From Punica granatum (lineage: Eukaryota; Streptophyta; Magnoliopsida; Myrtales; Lythraceae), in assembly GCF_007655135.1 (NCBI RefSeq), contig NC_045130.1, forward strand, positions 21,271,363 through 21,335,362: 64,000 nucleotides of DNA. Direction: 5' to 3'. This document shows positions 45,393 through 59,756 of this stretch, in pieces. The notes beneath the pieces are model-generated. The model searched no databases and was not told the DNA's origin. It saw nothing but the letters and a program-made list of their open reading frames with translations. The first letter of the stretch is position 1; the number at the start of each line of letters is the position of its first letter. A program made the position numbers and the translations under genes.

Positions 45393-46855
45393 TATCAGCA
45401 CTCCATTTTGGCCCACCGACTCCCTACACGAGAATCCCCGGCCAAAGCCCATATTACTATTCATCACCCGATAATCGGAGGCGAGCATGCGGGCACGGAA
45501 CCATGAAATACAAGAGAGGAGCATGGTCCACTAAGAAGACGGGGGAGAGCAATCAAAAGGGTAAACAGACGACAAGTCCTGAAACAACAGGAGCTGGCAC
45601 TGCGGCACTATTCATCACCGAGTCACCGAAGCATCGAAAGGTGCCCAATATGGGACTCTAAAAATCCCTCTCGGTGCCAAAGTGATCAATGACACGTCCG
45701 GACGCGTTTCGGAGGTGTCCTACTCAAGCCGGGGCACCCCCCGAACTCTCGCAGACGCCTTTTCTCTAACAGGGCTCCGAGGGGCCCGATCCACTAACAA
45801 GTAAACGGCACCCGGAAACGGGTCCGCATGCACCTAAGGACCACTAGGACCATGGAACAAGTTCCGGATCGCCTTTCAAGGCTCCTCTTGGTCTCCCGAG
45901 TAAGTCCGGACCTGGAAAAGGGGCCCCTGTCAGAGGGAATCCAATGCGGGGATCGCATTCGGTGGAAAGTTGACGTCCGGGCTCCACGCCACTCATTCCC
46001 TACCACTCTTAGGGTCAAATAAATCATTTCGCCTCGAGCCAAGCGAATCAGTCAGGCTTCCCGAGGGACGTTTCAGTGGTCATAAGCACCTCCCGGCGAA
46101 TCTTCGGGGCACATTCATGGAAAACAGAGATCACAGTGATCCCCGAACACCTCGAGACATTCGGGAAACACTGAGAAAGCCCCGGTCGCAAGTCCCTAGG
46201 TCTCCTCCGGCTAATGGTCTTCGGTCAGGGACGACGAGCCAACGATCCCGCACGGGACAAAAGGCTCACTGAGACGAGCACTACGATGCACAAAGGAGCA
46301 ATTGGAGAACGGGGACACTCAACTCCACTCTGAATATCCAAACGGGGCAAAACCGACTCTCGAGGTGCCGAGTCACCCGAATATTCGCTCACATGACATA
46401 TGGCGATATTACGCTCATTCAAATCCTCTTCGTACAAGCATTCCAAATCTATTAATTAATCGGACATCGGGGATCGGACGCACGTTCAATCAAGTCTCGA
46501 GCTTCTCCCGGCTTTTCTCCTAGTCGAATGGGACCCACAGTTCAGCCAAGCCAAGCCTCCAAGCCACGGCTCAACCCCAGGCCACGGCTCAATCCCCAAG
46601 CCACGGCTCCACCGCCCAAGCCACGGCTAAATCCCTTAGGGCCGGCGGCTCAACCCTTCTCCCATTCCCTCCACCACAAATTTCAAATATCTCTTACACA
46701 CATCACCCATCCATCACCTCTCATCCACTTTTCCCTTCCTTTCCCCACACTCTAAGTGACACTTTCCCCTCCCTAATCCCATTGGGAATTTCGGCAGCCC
46801 ACATAAGCTTCCCTAACTACACTTAGCTCATCCTAATCACACCATTAGTCACTCC

Positions 46856-46861
46856 TATAAG
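46856..46861 (+). promoter_or_regulatory. TATA box of Element E 5' LTR
   Basis: TATAAG with a downstream CT-rich stretch, collinear with the C/D LTR. Confidence 0.55.
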
Positions 46862-49800
46862 TTCCCATTCATCATTAACTCTAATCACTTCTTCATTCTC
46901 ACTCTCTCTCAAGCTAACTTCTCTCTAAAAGGCTCTGAACCTCCAGCCCTTTCCATCATCCTCGCACAGCCCATCCCAAGGCCGAAACCGGCCAAAACCG
47001 ACGGAAAACCACCCAGTATTCCGATAACCACCCGACCCGACTTAAGCAAAAAATCACCAAACTCCCTAGCCTACATATTTCCCACCCCCTAAGTCCATTT
47101 CCGGGCTTAGATTTTTCATTTGAGGCCCCCAACACCACGTTTCAGCCGAAAGCACCATCGGGTCCTGAAAGTCACTAGCCGGGTGCACCAGGACCTCTAT
47201 GCGTGCCATTTCCTCCCATGACCTTGGCGAGTCGTGCCATCACGTTAAAAGGGTCCCTTATAACCCTCACTCTTCCCCGTGAAGAGGTGGTCACGGTCCG
47301 AGAGCCATACCACCATGCACAACCGCCGTTCCACCTGATTCTTCTTTACCGGGTCCATTTTCTTTTACCGAGCTTTCTCTCACTATTTCGGGCTTGTCCA
47401 GGGTTTGGCACGTTCCGGACTATCCACGAACGCCTTGATCCGTCTCTTAGGAGTCCAAGGAGCCCGATCTTGCACCGTGCCATGGTCGGAGCTAGCATGA
47501 CGAGTTCGATTTTCCTAAGCTGCCACGGTCGCTGCTCTCGGGTACCCGTCACTGCCCGCCGTGACCAGCCGAGTCTTGCGACTCCCAAGGCCACTTCCCT
47601 GACTCTTTCCCTCATGCATCGAGGCTAGGTAACATCCCTCTACAACTTAGAGAAGTTAGGATCCTCGATGCTTGTTTGTATTGAAGTATTAACGTGATTA
47701 AAAGACCCGAAAGCATGAAAGTCACTCTTTTCTTTTAGATCCGAATTTCCCATGCAACCCATGCATAGTCCCGTTCTTTTATTTCCTTTGCTACGCCCGA
47801 ACGTCGTATGAACATGCATGCTGTAATGGGAGATGACCTATTTCGAGGTTGAAGAGGTCCTCGTGGTCCGTAGGGGTCACGGGAACTCACGGCCACGCCT
47901 CCCGAAGGGATGGCCGAGAGTCCCCTTGTCCCTCACGGACGCACGGGAAGCTCTTTCGCCCCGAGGTTTGTTGATCCCTACCCCTCATTATCTCTAACCG
48001 TGATTATGATATGCATGCACGACGAGAAAGGCTCGGGATCTAGGTGTAAAAGACCCAAAGGGGTCGGACGTGTCAAGGGAGGCCCACGGCCATCCTCCTT
48101 GCAAGGGGGCCAAGAGGTCCCTTGACCCACCCGAAGCCTTGGGGCTCTTTGCTTCGTGATGCAGTGCTTTTCCCGTGATTTACTTCCGAGTTTATCGTTA
48201 AATGAGTCAATGTCGTTTTGTTGGTTCCTCAAATATGGTGCTTTGAGTGCCTCACGTGTTTATTTGTGCAAATCGGGATCTTGTTGATATTGATTTAGTG
48301 AAATGTGTGTTATTCTCACGTGTACGTTGCTTGATGTATGCAAGGAACGATTAGGAATGAGGTGAGAGATCCACCGAGACCCGAATCGGGTCAAGGAGCA
48401 TTCGGCCAATCATCCTTGGGGGGGATGGCCGACTCCTTCGTGACCTCTTTTGGAGTTCCGGTTGGCCTCTTCATCATTCCGAAGTTGATCCTTGGAATTG
48501 TTCACAATTACGCTTCCTTTTAATTGCTGTCTATATGTTAATTACTTGTTAGGCACGTTGGTTTCGGACAACCACTAGTTAAATCCATAATACCCGTAAT
48601 ACAAGGTCACCGTCATCGAATAATTTCACGAATGGGAGATACGGGACGTATCATTCGACTAATTAAATCACTTGGACTAAATAATTGGACAAATTAATTA
48701 TTAACTCTTAAACGCATCGATTGTTCACGGAACGGCGGGAATGCCCTTTTCATTAAAAGATCACAATTTCAAAACACCGAGACATGTAACACGAATAGGA
48801 TCGGTATCTAGCGAGTACTCGCGTGCTATGACTTGAGTCCGAGCCCAATTTGAGGCGGCTCGAATCGAGACGCGCGAGTCCTTTTTAGACCCCTTCGTGT
48901 GACGCGATCTTCAATTTGCATACGAACATCACAATTTTATTATCTAAGGGCATAACCGTCATTCCGTGATTCACCGATATCCTAAGCGTTAGGGATTTGG
49001 AAACACCTCGATCTACGGGCGAGAAAGGGCAACTCGTTCGGGTGCGAGTTTCATTCGCACGGCCCATTCCGTTCATTTTTTGTGTTTCTATCTTCCTATC
49101 GTGGATTCGACGGTGAACATTTTATTTCAATTACGAAATATGAAGAGCCGGATTAATTATATATTTGACTTAAACAAACATTAGATAATGGATAGGTGGA
49201 ATACTAGATTCCAATCTAGAGTCAAAACACGAGTTTGGCTAATTCGGTGAAACCGCAGTGTCACCTCACTGAATAAGAATTCTAAAACAAATTCACACAT
49301 GTAATTGACTTAGAACCATATTCTAGTCCCCCATCTATGTTTGCCTAGGTTAGACGCATTGTTTGTTAATCAACCCCGGTTAATAACTGATTAAATCATG
49401 TACACTCGACGTAATACACCACTTGTCTGTATTCACCAGCATTTGTCAGTTATTGTATGTTTTCGTTAGTTTTATCATTTTTCTTCGGTTTTCCATTTGT
49501 CTTTGCTAATTTGTTGCGGCTCGGGCCCGAGCCCATAGGTTATGTGTTGCACGGGGTCCAACGCCCCAAACCACCGAACACGAGGTCCAACGCCTTCCAA
49601 CTCACTGAGCGCGTGCAACCCGAGTGCGGAATGGGATCTAGCCTCGATTCATCATCATACTCCAAACATGGCCTATGTGGAAGGCAATTTGGATTGGATG
49701 TATGAAACGTGTTTAGATATCACCCGGGAGCTCGATCGGTCCAACGGTTACAGTGGGAATCAACCGGTTCTCCGGCAGACCGTTGGTTCGATCGGACCCG

Positions 49801-50519
49801 ACCCCCGGCTCCTTGAGCCCGCGTTGCCTTAATTTATTTATCGGTTATTCAAAACACACGGTGAGCCGGAGCGGAATATTGGCCCAATGCAAACCGATCG
49901 GGATTCATTTACTTATTCGGTTGTATTTTGTAATTACTCGAGAGAACATTGCGAGGATTTGTTTGTACATTCATTCATCCATTTGTAAGGATCCCCGATC
50001 GGTGAGCGAGAGGTCCGAGTATCGAACCGGTTAAGTTGGTCTATCGTCACCAAGAGATGAGTAAGCTCGAATACTCTCGGTTTCGATTCGCGCAGGGAAT
50101 CGACCATCACGGTTTGATGAACTGTAACGCTAAGATAGTGAACCGATTCCTCAACGCACAAGCCTACTCATCTTTCGGATTATTGGCCCGACTTGATCAA
50201 TTCATCGACTTTATGGTGTCAAAACAGGCGAGTCAAGTGCAACCCTAAATCACGCGGTAAATAAACAAAACGGCAAGCCTAGAAAACTAGAGTACCGAAA
50301 GGGCGTGCGGAATATAGGCCCGCACGTAATAGAACCCCCGAATTCGGAATTTTCGGTTCCGTATGACCATTGCCTTAGTATTTAGGTGTACCCTGTACCC
50401 CTAGACCCGGGCGACTCAACGGCCCTCGACCTACGGGTCGTAAACAGTAAGTGGCGACTCCTTCTCACGTGCGTCCGTCGCACGTCCCCGGGAAGGTGGA
50501 CACTCCCAAACCGCGTTGC

Positions 50520-50524
50520 ATAGG
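50520..50524. other. Target-site duplication ATAGG, left copy (insertion of F)
   Basis: ATAGG precedes F's terminus at 50525 and is repeated at 62946-62950 directly after F's other terminus. Confidence 0.9.
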
Positions 50525-51497
50525 TGTGCGCACCCGAATTTCATCTCGTCGGGGCACGCATGCGCGCGCCTAAGCAAACACGGCTTGGGAGTGTCCACCT
50601 TCCCGGGGGCGCGCGACGGACGCACGTGAGAAGGAGTCGCCACTTGCCTTTTTACGACCCGAAGGTCGAGGGCCGGCAAGTTACCCGGGTCTAGGAGTAT
50701 GGGGTACACCTAAATGCTAAGGCAATGGTCATACGGAACCGAAAATTTCGAATTCGAGGGTTCTATTACGTGCGGGCCTATATCCCGCACGCCCTTTCGG
50801 TACTCTAGCTTGCTAGGCTTGCCATTTTATTTATTTACAGCGTGATTTAGGGTCGCACTTGACTCGCCCGTTTTGACACCGTAAAGTCGATGAATTGATC
50901 AAGTTGGACCAAGAATCCGAAAGATGAGTAGGGTTGTGCATCGAGGTATCGGTTCACTATCTTAGCGTTACAGTTCATCGAACCATGATGGTCGATTCCC
51001 TGCGCGAACCGAAACCGCAAGTATTCTAGCTTACTCATCTCTCGGTGATAATAGACCGACTTGACCGGTTCGTCACTCGGACCTCTTGCTCGCCGATCGG
51101 GGACCCTTACAAGTGACTGAGTGAATATACTAATAGAATCCTCACAATGTTCTCTCGAATAAAAAAACATAACTGAATAAGTAAATGGATCCTGATCGGT
51201 TTGCATTGGGCCATTATTCCGCTCTGGCTCACTGAGTATTTTGAATAACCGATAAACAAATTAAGGCAACGCGGACTCGAGGAGCCGGGGGTCGGGTCCG
51301 ATCGATCCAACGGTTTTCGGGAGAACCGATCGGTTCTCACTGTACCCAATGGATCGATCGAGTTCCCGGGTGATATCTAACCCCGTTTCACGCGCTCAAT
51401 CCAAATCCGCCTTCCACATAGATCGTATTCGGAGTGTGACGGTGAATCGAGGCTAGATCCCATTCCGCACTCGGGTTGCACGCGCTCGGTGAGTTAA

Positions 51498-51541
51498 GAG
51501 GCGTTGGACCTCGTGTTCGGTGATTTGGGGTGTTGGACCCC
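51498..51541 (-). repeat. Heptaloop hairpin pair in F
   Basis: On the minus strand GGGGTCCAACACCCC and GAGGTCCAACGCCTC, 29 bp apart, as in B's LTRs. Confidence 0.7.
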
Positions 51542-53540
51542 GTGCGACACGTGACCTATGGGCTCGAGCTCGAACCGCAATAGATCATCATATGCAAAGA
51601 CAAAACAGAAGAAAACTGATAAAACTGACACAATACAGACAACTACTGACAATTGTCGGTGAATACAGACAAGTGGTGTATTAAGCTGAATGTATGTGAT
51701 TTAATCAGTTATTAACCGGGGTTGGTTAGCAAACAATGTATCTAACCTAGGCAAACATGGATGGTGGGCTAGAATATGGTTCTAAGCCGATTACATGTGT
51801 GAATTTGTTTTAGAATCCTTATTCAGTGAGATGACGCTGCGGTTTCACCGAATTAACCAAACTCGTATCTTGACTCTAGATTGGAATCTAATATTCCACC
51901 TATCCATTATCTAATGTTTGTTTAAGTCAAGTACATGATTAATCCGATTCTTCGTCTTTTGCAACTGAAATAAAAAGGTTCACCACCGAATCTACGATAG
52001 GAAGATAGAAACACCGAAAGTGAACGGAATGGGCAGTACGAATGAAACTCGCACCCGAACGGGCCGCCCCTTTCTGTCCATAGATCGAGGTGTTTCCGAC
52101 TCCCTAAAGCCTAGGATATCGATGAATCACGGAATGACGACTATGCCCTTGAGTGGTAAAACATGTGATGTTCTTATATAAATTAAAGATTGTGTGACAC
52201 GAAGAGGTCTAAAGAGGACTCGCGCATCTCGACTCGAGCCGCCTCAAATTGGGCCCGGACTCGAGTCATAGTACGCGAGTACTTGCTAGACACGATTCTA
52301 TTCGTGTTACACGTCTCGATGTTTTGAAATTATGAGCTTTTAAGGAAAAGGGCATTTCCGCCGTTCCATGAACCATCGATACGTTTACGAATTAATATTC
52401 AATTTGTCCAATTATTTAATCCAAGTGATTTAATTAACCGAATGATGCATCCCGTTTCTCCCATTTGTGAAATTATTCAGTGGTAGTGATCTTATATCGA
52501 GGAATTGTGGACTTGACGGATAATCTTCTAAAACTAACTCTCCTAGGAGACGGCTAGCACATGATCGACGATAGAAACACAAAATATGGGTACACTCAAT
52601 TCCAAGGGACGATTCCGAAGCAACGAAGGAGACCATCCTAAGCCCGGGATGGGTCAAATAGCACTCGGCCCCTCCTCCAAAGGTTGAGCCGAGAGCTCTC
52701 CATGTCCCGACTTGGGTTATGGAGGGCCTCCTACATCGATTCCGATTGTATCTTGCATGCATAATACGTCAAGCACGATAGTAATGCACGTTTTAACCAA
52801 ATCGATGCCGCCATGATCATAATTACGCAAACGGGCATACAAACATGCACAAACAAAATATTTAAAGGAATCAATAAAACGGCATCGACTCATACAACGA
52901 CGAAATGGAAAATACGAGAACCGACTTATTTCGAGGCGAAAGAGGATTCCTTGGACCCGTGTGGTCCAAAGAAACTCTCGGCCCCCTCCCATGAGGAATG
53001 GCCGTGACTTTCCGTGGCTCACGCGGGTCAAGGCGACCTCTTCAACCCCGATTTAAGTTCTTTCCCGTCATGATGCATGTGTTCATACGACGTATAGCAT
53101 GATAAACGACGTACATTTACATGGGAGTAGGTAAGAACGTAAACTTGCATGCATTTCAACTTGTTAAACGCCTTAACACCTCATATCAAAAGAATATCGG
53201 AGATCCTAACTTCTCTAAGTCGTAGAGGAGTGTTACCTAGCCTCGGAACACAAGGAAAGAGTCGGAGAAGTGGCAAAGGGAGTCGGGAGACTCGGCTGGA
53301 ACGAACAGACCCGAATCGGAGCAGTCGGGTCGACTGGCAGACCCGACTGGCAGTCTGGCTTGTCGGGGCCGTATCGGTTGATCGGGATGGAATTTTCGTG
53401 CGGGGCCAGTTGCGTTGGATTCCCAAAAGACAAAGGATCGCGCCTGTGGTGGTTTCGGGAGGAGAGTATGCGTAGATTTTCTGGAAATCAAAAACAAAGT
53501 CGGGTCAGTAAAAAAGGACAGACCCAGTCGGGTCAAAACA

Positions 53541-53840
53541 GACCCGACTGGCACCCAATGAAGAAACGGCTCCACAAGAGGCTCCTGGTGGTCTTTTGAT
53601 GCAAAGTTGGTGGCATTGGACTCCTAACTGGCTGAGGATCACGGTGATAGGTGGCTCGTAGCGAGATTCAACCCGAGCTGACCTGTGCGTTCCTGCGAAG
53701 TTTGGGTTAGAAAAGACGACCAGAGGAACAGACCCTACTGGCACCCGATGAAGAAACGACTCTACGGGAGGCTCCCGGCGGTCTTTTGGTGCAAGGTCGG
53801 TGGCATTGGACTCCTAACTGACTGAGGATCATTCCTACAG
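53541..53840 (-). repeat. 190-bp tandem duplication in F's LTR
   Basis: The block starting GACCCGACTGGCACCCA at 53541 recurs at 53731 with about 10 % difference, through CCTAACTGACTGAGGATCA. It is absent from the other B-type LTRs. Short repeats of CCCGACTGGCA lie just before it (53325-53350). Confidence 0.8.
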
Positions 53841-54398
53841 TGGTTTCATGAAGATTAGACATGTCGATTTTCCTGAGAGATGCAAAAACAACCGGTAAAA
53901 ACTGGAAAAAATCTGTGAAGGGAGAAAGGAGAGAAATGGCGGTGGTGCGCGGTTGAGCGGCTCTCGGCACGCGACCACCTTGTCACGGGGGAGAGTGAGG
54001 GTCATGAGGAACCCCTAGGAAATGATGGCATGACTCGCCATAGTCGTGAGGTAGTGGAAATGTCGAGGAAGCCCGGGAAGCCGAGAAACACCTACGGAAC
54101 CCGTTTCTGGACAGAGCTGGTTCGGGCTGCTGGGAGCTTCAAATCGCAAAACTAACACCGGAAATGGACTCGGGAGGTCGAAAACATGTGGGATATGAAG
54201 TTTGGTTGAGTTTGGTTCGGGTTGAGTGGCGGTCGCCGGAAAACGGTTGAGTTTTCCGGCAATTTTGCCTTGGTTTCGGGCTGAGGGAAAGCTGGACGAA
54301 TTGTTGGAGTTTGAGAGGAATTTGAGAGAGTTTTTGAGTGAGAAAGCTAGAGAGAGAGTGCAAGAGGAGTTGTGATTAAAGTGTCTTGCAATTAGGCA

Positions 54399-54404
54399 CT
54401 TATA
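54399..54404 (-). promoter_or_regulatory. TATA box of solo LTR F
   Basis: TATAAG on the minus strand within CATCCTATAAGTGCC, collinear with the other LTRs. Confidence 0.5.
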
Positions 54405-55118
54405 GGATGCCTTAATGAGCCAAATAAGTGAGTTTAAGTGCAATTAGAGGGGGGAGCTTAGGGGTTCCGAATTCTGGAGGGAAGATTAGGGTGGGGAAGT
54501 TGTCTTGTTGAGTGTGGGGAAAGGAAGAGAAGGGAAAGTTGATGGGAGGTGATGGGGAAGTGATAGGAAGTGATGGGTGTAAGAAGGATTTGAAATGTGT
54601 GGATGGGGGAGCTTCTTGAAGCTTGGAGCCACCGAATTTTGGGTTTTAGCCGCGGCTTGGAGATTGAGCCGTGGCTTGGGGTTGAGCCGCGGCTTGGTGG
54701 CTTGGCTTGAATGAGCTGTGGGTCCCATTCGAATAAGAGAAAAGCCGGAAAAAGCTTGAGACTTGATTGAACGCGCGTCCGGTCTCCGATGTCCGATTAA
54801 TTTATAGATTTGGAATGCTTCAACGAAGAGGATTTGAATGAGCCCAATATCGCCATACGTCGTGTGAACGGACGTTCGGGTGACTCGGCGCCTCGAGAAT
54901 CGGTTTTGCCCTGTTCGGACATTCGGAGTGGAGTTGAGCGTCCCCGGTCCCCGATTGCTCTTTGTGCACCTTAATGTTCGTTTCGGTGACCCTTTTTGCC
55001 TCGTGGGGGATCGTTGGCTCGTCGTCTCTGACCGAAGATCGTTGCCCCGGGAAGACCTAGGGACTTGTGACCAGAGCTTTCTCAGTGTTCCCCGAATGTC
55101 TTGAGGCGTTCGGGGATC

Positions 55119-55123
55119 GCTGT
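55119..55123. other. Target-site duplication GCTGT, left copy (insertion of G)
   Basis: GCTGT precedes TGTCAGCACC at 55124 and recurs at 62370-62374 right after G's terminus TACA. The F sequence continues across it. Confidence 0.92.
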
Positions 55124-56722
55124 TGTCAGCACCCCATTTTGGCTCACCTTTCCAAACGATGATATCAGCAATGATCCAAGCCACAACCTGAGCAGAATAC
55201 AGAAAAACGACTTAACAGAGCAGAAAATCACTATTCATCCTCAAGTCGGCAAAATCGGGCAAATGACACATGCATATGACAGAAGGACTCCAGGGGTCAC
55301 CAAAGGGTAATAGAGTGACTAGAGAGCTCAGCAATATCCAAAACCGGCATTTTCAGTATATCACACGGACAGTTCTATTTTCCGATAGTTCGCTCGATCA
55401 TCGGAAGACAGCCAATATTGGACCCCAAAAATCCACTCCAATGCCAAACAGATGAAAAGTGTCCCCAAAGGCATTTTGCAAATCATCTGCTCTATACAGA
55501 ACAACTTTCTGTATACAGACAACTTTTCAGTGGAAATCCAAAAATGCCGGTTTCTCGAAAAAAAGTTAATTCCAAATATCAGATGCGGCCATGCCCCTCA
55601 ATCATACAGAGCACGAGCAATGCTTCATATTGTCTTTTAGAAGCCATACAGACACTCTGAATGACTTCCGAATGACAAAACGGGCATACCCTTTTTCGGA
55701 AGAGCGTAACCGGAGACTGGTCTGATGGAATTACGGCAAACGAAGTTCACACTACATTGCCCTGAAAACTCCAGCGGACATTCGCAATTGGGCAAAACAG
55801 ACAGCAAAACCCTTCACGGTTTCCCGAGTAACCTCCGAGGGGCACAAAAGGCCATTTTCAGTGAAAATCCATATCCAGAGGTCCTCTTTGGGGAAACTTG
55901 ACGCCGGATGCTTACCTTACACAATGCTAGCCTTCTCAAGGCTCAATGTGGAATTGTCGGAATGAATCACACAACTCATCTAGACCCCTCGAGCAGTGCT
56001 TTAAGGGTCTCAGATGCACTTTTCATATCCTTAGAGGCCCAATCTCAGCAAACAGAGATCGCAGTAATTTCCGGATCGCCTAAGAAACTCAGAAAGCAAT
56101 CTGAGAAATCCAGTTTCGGCCTCCTAGGACATCTCCGGCTCCATATTTGTATTTACCGGCTTAAGGGACAAGGGCCCACGTAATTTGACAATTTATGTCA
56201 AAATGACCGACGTGGGATGCAGATACAAGATATGCTGTCAGAAGTGGGTAACCTCGCTCTGAATGCATAAAAGGAGCAAAACCGGCTTCCAAGCCTCATA
56301 CAGACATTTGGCAATTTCTCACGGAAAATGCCAATCTCGGACTCATTAAATCCATTTCCTCGCGTATATCGATAATTCGACGTTCAATTCAAACCACGAA
56401 CTTCGAATGCGCGATCAATCGAGACCCGAGCTTTTTCCCGGTTTCTCCTCTTCGGTCGTGGGACCCACGGGCTATTCAAGATGAGTCACCCTTTACTCTA
56501 GAAGCTTCTTCTTCTTCTTCAATGCAAGAAGCCAACTTGCACTCTTGCTTGAAAATATCCAAGAGTTTGAAGACAACACTCAAGCCTCCATCAATGCTCA
56601 TCAATGCTCATCAATGTCTTATCTCTTCTTCATTAATGCAATGGAAGAGGATGAGGCTTGATATTTTCTAAGCATGGGGGTTAAGAGCACTTGCTTTTGC
56701 TAATTGTGTCATTAGCTTTGCC

Positions 56723-56729
56723 TATAAAT
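56723..56729 (+). promoter_or_regulatory. TATA box of G 5' LTR
   Basis: TATAAAT in CCTATAAATGGCCC, identical context to A's LTR at 31694. Confidence 0.55.
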
Positions 56730-57089
56730 GGCCCAAAAGTGATTAAGATAATCACTTCTCCTCTTACACACTCTCTCCAACCTTTCTCTTTCAAGAAATC
56801 CTCTCAAACTCCATAGCCAAGAACACTCAAGAACCAGAAAACTTCAGCACTTAGAAGGAAGAGAAAAGAAAACCGAAAAGATCAAAAGAGAGCCTTGAGT
56901 TCTTAAGTCGGAAGCCGATGTTCATCATCCCGACTTAAGCTCAAAATTTCTCAAACTTCATATCCCACTCATTTTGGACCCATGGAGTTCATTGGTGAAA
57001 TTGGTTTTTCCATTTGAAGTCTTTAAATTATTGTTTCAGGTCAAATAGTGCATTTCGGGTGAAATTGCTACTCTCGGGTGAATAGTGAC

Positions 57090-57275
57090 CCGCCAGCGCC
57101 AGCCGCGCGCACGCCCGCGCACGAGCGCTGACACGCCCGCGCCCGCCCACGCGCAACGCCCGCGCCCGCCCGCGCGCCTGCCCACGCCCCGCGCACGCCG
57201 CGCGCCCCGCGCGCACGCCTGCCCGCCCGCGCGCCTGCCCGTGCCCCGCGCACGCCGCGCGCCCTCCCGTGCATT
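57090..57275 (+). repeat. GC-rich low-complexity tract in A-type LTR
   Basis: Imperfect repeats of CGCCCGCGCGCCTGCCC-like blocks, longer than in A's LTR (32060-32165). The G deletion junction at 59757 falls in the same kind of sequence. The 106- and 128-residue frames here are low-complexity by-products. Confidence 0.85.
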
Positions 57276-59756
57276 CCAGCCGCATTCCCGTGCACCTAGC
57301 TCCCCGAACGTGCATCCTTTGCACCCGAGCATCCTTCCAAGCGTTCAACCGAGTCACCCGACTCTCGAACACTTCCCCGACTCTTTCCTCGTATCCCGAG
57401 GCTAGGTAAATCACTCTTGACTTAGAGGAGTTAGGGCTTTTTATATTTTTGCATGGCTATGGAGTACTATGGTATTTTATGCATACTTAACTTGCAAGAC
57501 TTAACTTTTATGCAATTTTATGTTATATTATGCATGTGTATTACCTTATAACTTGCTAGCATGTCGGAAAATGTTTGGATTGTTGTTTGGAAGACCATCC
57601 CGACCCGGAAATGGCAAGTGAGCTCACGGCCAAGTCTCTAAATGGGATGGCCGAGACTTGAGTTGCTCTTTTTGGGTTAAGATTGGTCTCCTTAGCCCGA
57701 TCCAAGTTATTTTCCGAGTTTATTTTGTTGTTCTTGCATGCATGAAGCCGGTATTATTTTATCGATTCCTTAAATAACATGTTTGTGAATGTTTGCATGT
57801 TTAAATGAGTTAATCAAATCATGGTAATACCGGCTTTTGTCAAAACGTGTTATTCATGATGTTTGATGTTTGAGCATGCGAAAAATGATTAAACCAAGAC
57901 AAGGAAATTCTTTGTGATTTGAATCGAGCCATGAGAGTATTCGGCCATCTTTGACAAGGTGAAGCCGAGGGCTTCTTGGCCCTTTTTGGATCAAGAATGA
58001 TTTCCTTATTTCGAGTTTAATTCATTTCTCGGATTGTACGAAAGTGTAATTTCGATATTTCCACGATTCCCATGTTAAAACATCGATTACATGTCTTTTC
58101 AAAACAAAACATGCATGGATTCGGGTATCGTTGACTCATTCGGGTCCATTCGGTTACGAGTGTAGTTTCGGTCATTGGACCAAATATCCTCGATCCTTAC
58201 GGATTCGTGTTGGTCGCCGAATCACGAATCGTTTTCACAATTAAAGTATTCGGCAATAACCTTAAGCATTAATTCCACGAACGGGTTAATCGGGACGTTC
58301 ACACGGTTAATTCATTCCATTTAAATAACTTTGCATGAATTGGACATTAATTTGTAACTCGCGTCGACGAATTACAAAACGGTGTTAATGCCCTTTTCAA
58401 AACCCTCATACTTTCAAATCCTTATTGTGTTTTTCTCCTTTTCTGAAAACAAATTTTCAAATCAAGGGCAAGAACATCATTTCGTGATTCGCCGACATCC
58501 TAGCGCAGTTTAAGATGTCAGTTGGTTATTCTGTATCAAAATACAGTTATCGGACTAATCGTTTCACTCGACTTAACCAAATCCTAGAAAATGGTTATGC
58601 GGAACTCTAGGTTCCAAATCTAGAGTCAAAATACAAGTTTGGATCAATTCAGTGGTAATTCAGTGTCACAACACCGAATCACTATAAAAGCAATCTACAC
58701 ACATGATATTCGATTCTCTTTTCCAAATTTCCAACAAAAGCAGAATACTAAAACATTGGCACGTGTTTGATTGCTTAGCATATGGCATTTGCTTGCAAAA
58801 ACACTTTTGGATTAATAAACTTGTTAATCCACGTACATTCGGTAAATACAAAACACCTTGTCTGTTATTAACATGTTGCGTGTTATCTTTCCGCACTTGT
58901 TTGTCATACGGGTCAAGCTTGATCCCTAGGCCGAATAATATTAGGGTTCAACACCCTAATCATCGAGCACAGGGTTCAACGCCCTAATCAACACTCACAG
59001 GGTCCAACGCCCTATTCAGTGAGAGCGTCCATAGAATTTCAGTTCTTCGGTCTTTTTCCCTAAACTCACGGTGAGTTAGAGTGGAATAATAACCGAACGC
59101 GAGTCGACTGGAATTCGGCCATTTGTAATTTGTATTTATTGTTTTCGAGAGCATTGTAAGGATTTTATTTTGTACATTTATTCTGTAAGAATTCCAGTCG
59201 GTGAGCGAGCGGTCCGAGAGTCGAATTAATCGAATCGGTCTAATGCTTGCCCAGATACAAGTAAATCCAAGAACTCGCGGTTCTGGTTCACGCAGGGATT
59301 CAACCTCCATGGTTTGATGAACTGTAACGCAAGATTGTGAACCAATTCCCCGAGACACGGGTTTACTTCTCTCTCAGCTTCTCCACCGACATCGTTTAAT
59401 TCATCGAAGTTACGGTGTCAAAACGTGTGAGCCGAGTGCAGCCTAATTCATGCGGTAAATAAAACAAAAATGCAAGCCTAGCAAACCAGAGTACTGAAAG
59501 GGCGTGCGGGATATAGGCCCGCACGTAACATGAACCCCCGAACACGAATTTTCCGGTTCCGCACAGATCAATGCCTTAACGACAAACTAGGTGTTCCATA
59601 CCCCTAGACTCGGGTAACCTATCCGCCCTCGACCTATGGGTCGTAAAATGATAAGTGGCGACTCCTTCTCTCACGCGTGTCCGTCACGCGTCCCCACGGG
59701 AAGGTGGACACTCCCAAGCCGCGCGATCCAAAAGCGCGCAATGCGGGCCCCGACGA

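Larger units (their letters stand above)
45393..50524 (+). repeat. 5' LTR of Element E, first part (B-type)
   Basis: Collinear with the C/D LTR. It holds a TATA box, heptaloop hairpins (49553-49567 and 49582-49596, the second with one stem mismatch) and the PBS-like decamer at 50452-50461. It stops at GCATAGG, where F's LTR terminus TGTGCGCACC begins. Confidence 0.9.
55124..59756 (+). repeat. 5' LTR of G (lacks its last ~21 bp)
   Basis: It matches A's LTR 30096 to about 34636 and breaks off after CCCCGACGAGA. TATA box at 56723-56729, hairpins at 58943, 58971 and 58999 (28-bp spacing), PBS-like decamer at 59656-59665. Confidence 0.88.

Noticed and set aside
57085..57405. Proline/arginine-rich frames on both strands
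   Set aside because: By-product of a GC-rich low-complexity tract in an LTR.
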